Shown one piece after another: positions 1 to 6,005 of a DNA stretch of 6,230 nucleotides; position 1 is the first letter of the stretch, and each line of letters begins with the position of its first letter. The notes under the pieces are model-generated. The model was not told the DNA's origin. It did no database searches and worked only from the letters and a program-made list of their open reading frames with translations. The stretch covers positions 1-6,230 of the forward strand of contig JAIDQW010000077.1 in assembly GCA_029062075.1 (NCBI GenBank), in the 5' to 3' direction. This DNA is from Paramuribaculum sp. (GTDB lineage Bacteria; Bacteroidota; Bacteroidia; Bacteroidales; Muribaculaceae). Position numbers and translations under genes: made by a program.

Positions 1-692
1 CTATGGATGCCGACCTGCAGGACAGCCCCGATGAAATACCGGAACTATACCGAATGATTACTCAGGAGGGATATGATCTGGTGAGCGGCTGGAAGAAGAA
101 GCGCTACGACCCGCTGTCTAAAACCATTCCCACGAAACTGTTCAACGCTACCGCGCGAAAGGTGAGCGGCATAAAGAATCTGCATGATTTCAATTGCGGT
201 CTGAAAGCCTACCGCAACAAGGTGGTGAAGCACATAGAGGTTTATGGCGATATGCACCGCTACATTCCGTTCCTCGCCAAAAATGCGGGATTCTCCAAAA
301 TCGGAGAAAAGGTTGTGCAGCATCAGGCAAGAAAATATGGCAAGACCAAGTTCGGACTCGACCGTTTTGTAAACGGCTATCTTGACCTTGCAACACTCTG
401 GTTTACCAACAAGTTCGGTATCAAGCCGATGCACTTCTTCGGGCTCCTCGGCAGCCTGATGTTTATTCTAGGTTTTATAGCCGTTGTGATTGTCGGAGCC
501 ATGAAGCTATACAATCTCCATGCCGGCAACCCGACTATTCTCGTTACCGATTCGCCATACTTCTATCTCGCTCTGGTGCTGATGATTCTTGGCACACAGC
601 TGTTTCTCACCGGATTTCTCGGCGAACTTATCGTGCGCAACTCTCCGGGAAGAAACCATTACGAAATTGAAGAAGAAATCCGACTGTCATGA
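1..692 (+). CDS. Family 2 glycosyltransferase with two C-terminal membrane helices, 5' truncated
   Basis: This is the C-terminal 229 residues of a GT2 enzyme of the DPM1/GtrB/ArnC-like group, which moves a sugar from a nucleotide sugar to a polyprenyl-phosphate carrier at the inner membrane. The visible part opens with MDADLQDSP, which carries the metal-binding DxD of the GT-A fold (residues 2-4). That motif is normally about 90 residues into a protein of about 315, so the methionine at position 3 is internal and the true start lies left of the window. Other family signs are HDFNCGLKAYR (61-71) and a KYGKTKFG segment (111-118), followed by two hydrophobic helices at about 143-168 and 186-210 and a short cytoplasmic RNSPGRNHY tail. 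The stop overlaps the next gene as ATGA. The sugar and acceptor cannot be read from sequence. The family call is firm; the lipid-linked role is known for relatives and inferred here. Confidence 0.93.
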   Translation, partial: MDADLQDSPDEIPELYRMITQEGYDLVSGWKKKRYDPLSKTIPTKLFNATARKVSGIKNLHDFNCGLKAYRNKVVKHIEVYGDMHRYIPFLAKNAGFSKIGEKVVQHQARKYGKTKFGLDRFVNGYLDLATLWFTNKFGIKPMHFFGLLGSLMFILGFIAVVIVGAMKLYNLHAGNPTILVTDSPYFYLALVLMILGTQLFLTGFLGELIVRNSPGRNHYEIEEEIRLS

Positions 693-1225
693 CTAAAACC
701 GAACTCTATCCTCAGCTCTACGATGTTGTGGCGTCACGCTACTCCTGCAGAGCTTACACACCGCAGCCGGTGAGCAGAGAAATGATCCTTGCCGTGCTTG
801 ATGCGGCAAGACTCGCTCCCTCGGCTTGCAACAAACAGCCCTGGAAATTCATAGTGGCTGACACTCAGGACACCCGCGAGATTGTTGTCAACGCTTACAG
901 CCGCGACTGGGTCAAGGATGTGCCGGCGTTCATCATTGCCTGCGGCGACCACTCAGAAGCATGGCACAGAGCCGACGGCAAAGACCACACCGATGTGGAT
1001 GTCGCTATAGCTGTCGAGCATATATGCCTTGCCGCGACATCGCTCGGATTAGGCACCTGCTGGATTTGCAATTTCGATGCCAAGGCTCTCGCACAGGCTT
1101 TTTCACTTCCTGAAAACCTTGAACCTATTGCCATCATTCCTGTAGGTTATCCTCAGCCGGGAGCCGCTGTGCCGCCGAAAAACAGAAAGCCTGTTGAAGA
1201 TATTGTGAAATGGGGAAAGTTCTGA
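689..1225 (+). CDS. Nitroreductase-family FMN oxidoreductase, short form
   Basis: This encodes a complete 178-residue cytoplasmic protein of the nitroreductase superfamily, which binds FMN and uses NAD(P)H to reduce nitroaromatics, quinones or flavin-type substrates. The N-terminal FMN-phosphate motif RYSCR (17-21) is present, followed by the segment ARLAPSACNKQPW (40-52). The glycine-rich LGLGTCWI stretch (119-126) and PVGYP (151-155) complete the fold signature, and the protein ends with the usual RKPVEDIVKWGKF-type tail. The length fits the short class and nothing appears missing. The ATG at 689 overlaps the glycosyltransferase stop as ATGA, which fixes the start and suggests translational coupling. 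The 3' end overlaps the next gene by 16 bases. The physiological substrate is unknown, and membership of this operon does not reveal it. The family call is very secure; any narrower activity is not supported. Confidence 0.95.
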   Translation: MTKTELYPQLYDVVASRYSCRAYTPQPVSREMILAVLDAARLAPSACNKQPWKFIVADTQDTREIVVNAYSRDWVKDVPAFIIACGDHSEAWHRADGKDHTDVDVAIAVEHICLAATSLGLGTCWICNFDAKALAQAFSLPENLEPIAIIPVGYPQPGAAVPPKNRKPVEDIVKWGKF

Positions 1226-1740
1226 AATATCTTATCTGCCTTATCATCGGGGCTGTGGCTTGGTGCTGCAACACTGTCGGGTGTATGCAGAACCAGAGCA
1301 GCATTCCGCTTGCCGGATTCTACGATGGGAGCACAGACAAAAAGATTTCTCTTGATTCAATAACCGTTTTTGGCATCGGAGCCCCGAATGACTCCTCACT
1401 GATTTCCACACGCACGGCGTCTATGGTTTATCTCCCCTTCCGCTCCGATAACACCTCCACTTCGTTCTGCTTCCGCTATCTCGCTAAACATCTTGATCAT
1501 CCGGAACTAAACGACACTATTTCCTTCACCTACACCTCCCAGCCAAAATTTGTGAGCGAGGAGTGCGGAGCTATGTACTTCTACACAATCACAGGCGTTA
1601 GATACACCACTCACTTAATTGACAGTGTAGCGGTTACCGACTCGCTTATCAATAATCTTGACACAGAGAGAATTAAAATTTTCTTCCGGGTTGCCCACGA
1701 AGAGGAGGACCCCGGCAACGATGACAACGAAGAACTGTGA
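1210..1740 (+). CDS. DUF6452 family protein, putative lipoprotein
   Basis: This is a 176-residue envelope protein of unknown function that I recognise as DUF6452, a family restricted to Bacteroidetes. The N-terminus has KVLK followed by a hydrophobic stretch (about 8-18) and cysteines at 19, 20 and 25. It resembles a lipoprotein signal, although neither AVAWC nor TVGC is a textbook lipobox, so the acylated cysteine is uncertain. Family hallmarks are DSITVFGIG (49-57), DTISFTYTSQPKF (102-114) and the following SEECG (116-120) with an aromatic MYFY strand. The mature part looks all-beta and ends in a very acidic tail (164-176). The start codon lies inside the nitroreductase gene (16-base overlap), and the stop overlaps the DUF6048 start as TGATG. 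From memory, DUF6452 and DUF6048 genes are often neighbours in Bacteroidales, so they may act together. No enzymatic motif is visible. Confidence 0.85.
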   Translation: MGKVLKYLICLIIGAVAWCCNTVGCMQNQSSIPLAGFYDGSTDKKISLDSITVFGIGAPNDSSLISTRTASMVYLPFRSDNTSTSFCFRYLAKHLDHPELNDTISFTYTSQPKFVSEECGAMYFYTITGVRYTTHLIDSVAVTDSLINNLDTERIKIFFRVAHEEEDPGNDDNEEL

Positions 1741-2639
1741 TGAGACTGTGCCGCAACATATTATCCGTCATAGCTCTTGTGATGCTGTTTGCTTTCAGCG
1801 CACAGGCGCAGCGACGCATCAATCCGGTGACACCCCCGCCTGCAACACAGGGTACAAAAAAGGAGGTGAAAGAGGAGTTTGACAAGAGCCGCCTCGCTGA
1901 AACCAAGGACAGCCACGGCAACGTTGTGCTTGTGGATACAGTCACCGGAACGGAGTATGTGGATACCACCGCATTGGAGGCTCCGGTCGGCAACCTCTAT
2001 CCGCTCATGCACGCTGTTTCTGTCGGTGTGGATGTGTGGGACCCCGTGATGAGACTGCTCGGCACCGAGTATGGCGGCATAAGTTTCTGGGGCGAACTGA
2101 GTCTTCACAACCGCTTCAAGCCGGTGTTTGAGTTCGGCATGTCTTCTGCCGATATTCATCCGGACGGCATGAACTACACGTTCAAGAGCCCGATGGCTCC
2201 ATTCTTCAAACTCGGCATGAACTATAATATTTTCTACAATTCCAATCCCGCATATCAGCTGCTGTTCGGCTTGCGCTACGCTTTTACCCCTTATAAATGG
2301 AGCATTGAAAACGCCCTGCCAAACAACAGCTATTGGCAAGCGGAACCGTTCTCTATTCCGCAGCAGAGCGCAACCACCGGATATCTGGAGCTGATAGCAT
2401 CTATCAAGGTGCAGATATTCAAAAACATTTCGATGGGCTGGCAGGTAAAATATCACTCAGTATTGCATCAGAGCAAAAACCGGTACGGCAGACCGATGTA
2501 TATTCCCGGTTTCGGCAAAAGGGGTACGCCGATAGGCGGCGGCTTTTCAATCATATATACCTTGCCGCTGAACAAGAAGAGCCTCCCGAAGGTTAATACT
2601 ACTGAGGGAGATGCTACAAACAGCGCTCCTGCGGAGTAA
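1740..2639 (+). CDS. DUF6048 family secreted, probable outer-membrane beta-barrel protein
   Basis: This is a 299-residue exported protein of unknown function matching the Bacteroidetes family DUF6048. The ATG at 1740 is preferred over the in-frame GTG at 1737 because it gives the TGATG coupling with DUF6452. A Sec signal peptide runs through residues 1-23, with likely SPase I cleavage after AQA. A low-complexity, charged linker follows (about 25-85). The body then has alternating beta-strand-like segments: SVGVDVWDPVMRLLG (94-108), LHNRFKPVFEFGM (122-134), PFFKLGMNYNIFYN (155-168), LLFGLRYAF (174-182), ISMGWQVKYHSVLH (230-243) and GGGFSIIYTLPL (266-277). This pattern of aromatic-flanked amphipathic strands suggests an outer-membrane barrel, but the Ser/Ala/Pro/Glu-rich tail after residue 280 means the chain does not end on the usual terminal aromatic strand. 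The gene is followed after one base by the SDR gene. The family call is fairly firm; the barrel topology is inferred. Confidence 0.84.
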   Translation: MRLCRNILSVIALVMLFAFSAQAQRRINPVTPPPATQGTKKEVKEEFDKSRLAETKDSHGNVVLVDTVTGTEYVDTTALEAPVGNLYPLMHAVSVGVDVWDPVMRLLGTEYGGISFWGELSLHNRFKPVFEFGMSSADIHPDGMNYTFKSPMAPFFKLGMNYNIFYNSNPAYQLLFGLRYAFTPYKWSIENALPNNSYWQAEPFSIPQQSATTGYLELIASIKVQIFKNISMGWQVKYHSVLHQSKNRYGRPMYIPGFGKRGTPIGGGFSIIYTLPLNKKSLPKVNTTEGDATNSAPAE

Positions 2640-2640
2640 T

Positions 2641-3378
2641 ATGAAAAAAATAATAATTGTAGGCGCATCTTCCGGACTGGGAGAGCGCATAGCCACCGAT
2701 TTTGCCCGCGCGGGCTGGAGAGTGGGAGTTGCAGCTCGCAGAGTTGACCGCCTTGAGCAAATCAAAAGCCTGTATCCTTCAAATGTTGCTGTGAGCGAGC
2801 TGGATGTCACCGCTCCCGATGCAGTGAAGAAGTTCTATGACCTCATCGAGTTGATTGACGGCATGGATATTCTGCTATTTGCAGCCGGAACAGGTTTTTA
2901 TGACCCTGAGCTCCAGGATGAAAGGCTTGAAACAACGCTCAACACCAATGTTACCGGTTTTGCCCGCATCGTTGCCGCCGCTTACAAGTACTACAAGCAG
3001 ACAGCAAACCGCTATGCGGGGCAGATTGCCGCCATCACATCCATTGCCGGTACCAAAGGCATCGGTGTTGCCGCTGCCTACAGTGCCTCCAAGAAATTCC
3101 AGCAGACCTTAATCAATGCCCTTGAGCAGCTTGCATATCAGCAGCAGGTAAATGTGAAATTCACAGATATACGCCCCGGATTCATCCGCACTCCCCTGCT
3201 TGACGAGAACAAGAGCTACCCCATGATAATGAGTATTGACGAAGCCGCACCGCTTATTGAGAAAGCCGTGCTGCTCAAAAAGCGCGTCGCCGTCATCAAC
3301 AGCAAATGGGCGATAGTCAACGGCATCTGGCGTCTTGTGCCGCAACGTGTGTGGAAACACATCTCCCTCACCTGGTAG
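2641..3378 (+). CDS. Short-chain dehydrogenase/reductase (SDR), NAD(P)-dependent
   Basis: This encodes a complete 245-residue classical SDR oxidoreductase with a Rossmann fold. The cofactor loop GASSGLG is at 8-14, followed by AARR (31-34), whose arginines favour NADP(H). D55-V56 matches the adenine-ring site. AAGTG (81-85) replaces the usual NNAG. The catalytic set is complete: N103, S134, Y147 and K151 in the order N-S-YxxxK, with the usual 13-residue Ser-Tyr spacing. RPGFIRTPL (178-186) is the standard segment after strand 6. The last 22 residues (KWAIVNGIWRLVPQRVWKHISL region) are basic, aromatic and hydrophobic and could lie on a membrane. An in-frame ATG at 2611 would add ten residues inside the DUF6048 gene; I prefer 2641 because the core fold then begins at once with KKIIIVG, one base after the upstream stop. 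It is the last gene of the plus-strand cluster. The substrate is unknown. Confidence 0.95.
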   Translation: MKKIIIVGASSGLGERIATDFARAGWRVGVAARRVDRLEQIKSLYPSNVAVSELDVTAPDAVKKFYDLIELIDGMDILLFAAGTGFYDPELQDERLETTLNTNVTGFARIVAAAYKYYKQTANRYAGQIAAITSIAGTKGIGVAAAYSASKKFQQTLINALEQLAYQQQVNVKFTDIRPGFIRTPLLDENKSYPMIMSIDEAAPLIEKAVLLKKRVAVINSKWAIVNGIWRLVPQRVWKHISLTW

Positions 3379-3404
3379 AAGATCTGAACAAAACCATCCT
3401 ATAC

Positions 3405-3423
3405 TTCAACCCGTCGGGTTGAA
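3405..3423 (+). terminator. Hairpin, 8-bp perfect stem with GTC loop
   Basis: TTCAACCC (3405-3412) and GGGTTGAA (3416-3423) pair perfectly around a 3-base loop, 26 bases beyond the SDR stop. No T-run follows on the plus strand, so alone it is a weak terminator. It may act with the stronger hairpin just downstream or protect the 3' end of the mRNA. Confidence 0.5.
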
Positions 3424-3434
3424 ATACTACAAAG

Positions 3435-3464
3435 AAAGAGAAGGCTCAATCAAGCCTTCTCTTT
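3435..3464. terminator. Probable bidirectional intrinsic terminator, 12-bp perfect stem
   Basis: AAAGAGAAGGCT (3435-3446) pairs without mismatch to AGCCTTCTCTTT (3453-3464) around the loop CAATCA. On the plus strand the stem runs into TTT then AATTTC. On the minus strand it runs into TTT then CTTTG. The placement between two converging operons and the near-symmetric flanks fit a shared terminator for the SDR operon and the Sus-type operon. Assignment is by fold and context only. Confidence 0.75.
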
Positions 3465-3526
3465 AATTTCAACCGATTTACAAAAGTGTCGGGAATTTCT
3501 TAGTATTCTTTCTCAACTCATTTCAC

Positions 3527-3541
3527 GGTTGAGGGTCAACC
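3527..3541 (-). terminator. Short hairpin just after the minus-strand lipoprotein gene
   Basis: GGTTGA (3527-3532) and TCAACC (3536-3541) pair around a GGG/CCC loop, 16 bases beyond the lipoprotein stop when read on the minus strand. There is no good U-tract behind it. An alternative fold pairs CTCAAC (3512-3517) with GTTGAG (3528-3533). This is a possible 3'-end or attenuating structure rather than a convincing stand-alone terminator. Confidence 0.35.
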
Positions 3542-3557
3542 TTAATTATTAACTCAA

Positions 3558-4004
3558 TTAATAGTATGATTCAACAACTACTGTCCAAACTTTTTTTGTA
3601 CCGTCGGCGGCAGTCACCTCATATTGATTGGGTTTACTCCAATCTCCGGGTATTCCGAGAGTGGGAGAATCACCCAAAGGTTTGATAATAGCCGCGGTAG
3701 AGATATCAAGTGTCACAACTACCTTCTTGAGTGTTTCAAAGTCTTGAGACTGCTGCTCATCGAGGGTTGTACCGATTGCATACAGTATTGTGAACACCTG
3801 CTCTTCATCGTCAATATCAATCGCTCTGGCGATACGTTTCTGCTGAACATTACCGGCAGCGTCGATCCAACGATAATAGATCTGTCCACCTGTGATATCA
3901 GCGCCGTCAAACTCTTTTTCGGGATCATCGATTCCACTTGTAAGACAGCTTGTGAAGCAAACCATCGACAAGAGAGCTAAAAACGATATTATATATCTTT
4001 TCAT
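3558..4004 (-). CDS. Small lipoprotein in SusE/F position, C-terminal DUF5018-like motif
   Basis: This is a complete 148-residue lipoprotein. Residues 1-20 form a clear lipoprotein signal (MKR, hydrophobic core, lipobox FTSC with acylation at C20). The mature start LTSGIDDPEKEFDG is acidic, as in Bacteroidetes surface-exported lipoproteins. The C-terminal part, from about 113, reads SPTLGIPGDWSKPNQYEV then TAADGTKKVWTVVV. This matches the repeated Ig-like beta unit seen in DUF5018 and related Bacteroidetes surface proteins, where a YTVTAEDG-like strand ends the domain. The middle (41-110) is unassigned and probably beta-rich. It lies 22 bases downstream of the SusD gene on the same strand, after an A-rich leader (TTAATAAAGATAGAAA), and appears to be the last gene of that operon. 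By position it is a SusE/SusF analogue, probably a surface ligand-binding or accessory protein, but it is much smaller than those and no binding residues are identifiable. Confidence 0.85.
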   Translation of the reverse strand: MKRYIISFLALLSMVCFTSCLTSGIDDPEKEFDGADITGGQIYYRWIDAAGNVQQKRIARAIDIDDEEQVFTILYAIGTTLDEQQSQDFETLKKVVVTLDISTAAIIKPLGDSPTLGIPGDWSKPNQYEVTAADGTKKVWTVVVESYY

Positions 4005-4026
4005 TTTCTATCTTTATTAAATGTTA

Positions 4027-5979
4027 TTACCATCCGGGATTCTGTATGTGATCAAGACCGTATGCTTCGCGAGTATTGAGGAAGCTCTGAGGAATCGGGA
4101 AGAGGTAGCGACGGTCTGTGAATGATCTGCTTGCGGAATTAAGCAGTGTCATCTGATTGATGATGAATGCAGTGCGGTCGCGATTAATCTCAATCTTGTA
4201 AACCGGGCAATCCAGATCCTTGATAACCGCACCGGGAGCACGGCCATAGTTGGCGTCACCTCCATATTTACCCCAACGGAGATAGCTGAAGTAAATATCA
4301 TTTGCTTCATAAGCCATTTCAACACGGCGCTCACGGATATAATCAGCCCAAGCGTCAGCAAGGTTAGCTGCAGTTGAAGCGGGGAGCTTGCCATGCACTG
4401 TACGGGTGTTATTCAGAGCGGCAACCGCGCTTGCAGCATCTCCCTTGCAAAGATATGCCTCGGCAAGATTCAGATAAGCCTCACCAGTGCGGGCAATGAC
4501 ATAGTGGAAGCCGGTATTTCTTGAATGGAATACTCTGGCAAGGTCTGTGACAGTGTTTTTGCGCCAGTAGTAACCGGTTGTTGTGCAATACCAACCACCG
4601 TCCTCTTTGTCACGGACACCCATAGAGAGGTTACCAGCGAGATTCATGGTTACATACTGACCCATCCACTTTGTTTTATCGTACACAATTGTAGCAGCCA
4701 TACGGGCATCACGGTTTCCATAGATGATATCAGAAATATCTTTGTCGGAATCGGGATCGTTGAGTGTAGCATAGCGTGTTGCTGCGGGATACGATGAGTT
4801 GAGCTGAAGGAAATCCTGTGGTGTGGGGATGCGGCGGAGTTCACCGTTGGTGCGCTCGTATTCATCAATCTCACCGGCCTGTGTAATGCTTAGGGGATCG
4901 TGTTCTGTAACAGCATTAAGATATTGTGATGTCTCCCACCAGTTTTTAGCTTTGCCGTCAGCTTCGTCGATAGCGAGATACTGGTCCACCAGATCCTGTG
5001 TTGGCCAATAAATGCCCCAACATTCAAAAGGTCTGCCTTCATCACCCTGAACCACAAACGGATTCGGGCAGAGAGAAACAAGAACATCATCAATAGAAAC
5101 GTTGGGATATGCGCGGATAAGCTCTTCATAAGAGCCGATTGTTGTATTCTCACTCATGCGGTAGTATCCCCACAGTATTTCAGAGGCATTGGCATCGGTT
5201 TCATTGAACATGCCTTCGTAGTTGGGTGTAAGACCGGGTCCGTTGGTGGTAACGTCCTTAGCATAGGCAATCGCTTTATCAAGATATGCGGCATCACCGG
5301 TGTAAGCGTAAGCCTGCAGGCAAGCGCGGCTTGCTATTACCTCGGCAGCATATCTGGTAGGTAATCCTGAAGAAGCGATTTCCGGGAGTTCGGGAATTGC
5401 TGCATCAAAATCCTCCATCACCAATTTGTAGCTTTCTGCAACAGAAGCAGTCATGGGAATGTCAGCCTTGAGGCTGTCGGCTTCTGTTAGAACTTCTCTA
5501 ACAGGCACGAAACGACCCATTGTTTTAGTCTGGTAATAGAACACGAGGCCACGGAGGAATCTGCCATGAGCAACGAGTTCATCAGCTTCACCCTGAGTGA
5601 ATTTAGTGCTCTTCTGGGCTTCCTGAATAATGAGGTTGCAACGGCGGAGTGTTCCGAACATACTGATACCGAAGTCGGTATTCTGGCTTAAGCCGAGCTC
5701 TGTAGCTACTCCGTCAATGCCTTCACCCACCTGGCTGCACTTTGCTCCGTTAGGTGTACGTGCTTCCCAATCAGCACATGAGCCGCTGCCGGCATAATCC
5801 GCATTTATAAGAACTGTACTATAAGTGCCGGCGACAAATGCATCGGCGGTAGATTTGCTGCCCCAAACATCCTCGGAAGTGAAATCCTCAGTGGGATGGG
5901 TATCGAGAGTGTCCTGACATGAAGATAGTCCGAACAAGCTGAGCCCGATAAGCGGAATTGAAATATATTTAAGTTTCAT
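4027..5979 (-). CDS. SusD/RagB-family nutrient-binding outer-membrane lipoprotein
   Basis: This is a complete 650-residue SusD homologue, the surface lid that captures an oligosaccharide (or, in RagB types, a peptide) and delivers it to the partner SusC channel. Residues 1-21 are a lipoprotein signal ending in LSSC, and the mature protein begins CQDTLDTHPTEDF, a typical SusD start. Tetratricopeptide-like helices include HGRFLRGLVFYYQTKTMGRF (138-157) and ARTGEAYLNLAEAYLCKGD (496-514). The signature YIRERRVEMAYEANDIYF (547-564) is followed by LRWGK (567-571). The C-terminus carries YLFPIPQ (625-631), LNT (634-636) and the terminal QNPGW. The order fits the N-terminal SusD-like and C-terminal SusD/RagB Pfam regions. 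Length is at the long end for the family. It has nine cysteines besides C21. The gene starts 26 bases after the SusC stop. The ligand cannot be deduced. Confidence 0.97.
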   Translation of the reverse strand: MKLKYISIPLIGLSLFGLSSCQDTLDTHPTEDFTSEDVWGSKSTADAFVAGTYSTVLINADYAGSGSCADWEARTPNGAKCSQVGEGIDGVATELGLSQNTDFGISMFGTLRRCNLIIQEAQKSTKFTQGEADELVAHGRFLRGLVFYYQTKTMGRFVPVREVLTEADSLKADIPMTASVAESYKLVMEDFDAAIPELPEIASSGLPTRYAAEVIASRACLQAYAYTGDAAYLDKAIAYAKDVTTNGPGLTPNYEGMFNETDANASEILWGYYRMSENTTIGSYEELIRAYPNVSIDDVLVSLCPNPFVVQGDEGRPFECWGIYWPTQDLVDQYLAIDEADGKAKNWWETSQYLNAVTEHDPLSITQAGEIDEYERTNGELRRIPTPQDFLQLNSSYPAATRYATLNDPDSDKDISDIIYGNRDARMAATIVYDKTKWMGQYVTMNLAGNLSMGVRDKEDGGWYCTTTGYYWRKNTVTDLARVFHSRNTGFHYVIARTGEAYLNLAEAYLCKGDAASAVAALNNTRTVHGKLPASTAANLADAWADYIRERRVEMAYEANDIYFSYLRWGKYGGDANYGRAPGAVIKDLDCPVYKIEINRDRTAFIINQMTLLNSASRSFTDRRYLFPIPQSFLNTREAYGLDHIQNPGW

Positions 5980-6005
5980 TTGAATGAATTCAATATGATT
6001 AATAA

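Noticed and set aside
45..434. A 129-codon open frame on the minus strand within the glycosyltransferase gene
   Set aside because: It is antisense to a clear GT2 coding region and its product shows no family features.
1761..2456. A 231-codon open frame on the minus strand, antisense to the DUF6048 gene
   Set aside because: It lies wholly inside a gene with a signal peptide, family motifs and coupled start. Its translation is rich in His, Arg and Cys with no recognisable domain, as expected for a shadow frame.
2611..2640. Upstream in-frame ATG giving the SDR ten extra N-terminal residues
   Set aside because: The extra residues lie inside the DUF6048 coding region and precede the start of the Rossmann strand. 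The ATG at 2641, right after the upstream stop, gives a standard SDR N-terminus.
3624..3980. A 118-codon open frame on the plus strand opposite the small lipoprotein
   Set aside because: The minus-strand frame has a lipoprotein signal, operon position and a known motif. The plus-strand product has none of these.
5980..6005. Possible promoter or operator in the SusC-SusD gap (TGAATTCA palindrome)
   Set aside because: The gap is only 26 AT-rich bases inside an operon. I see no Bacteroidetes -7 TAnnTTTG element, and an 8-base palindrome is expected by chance.
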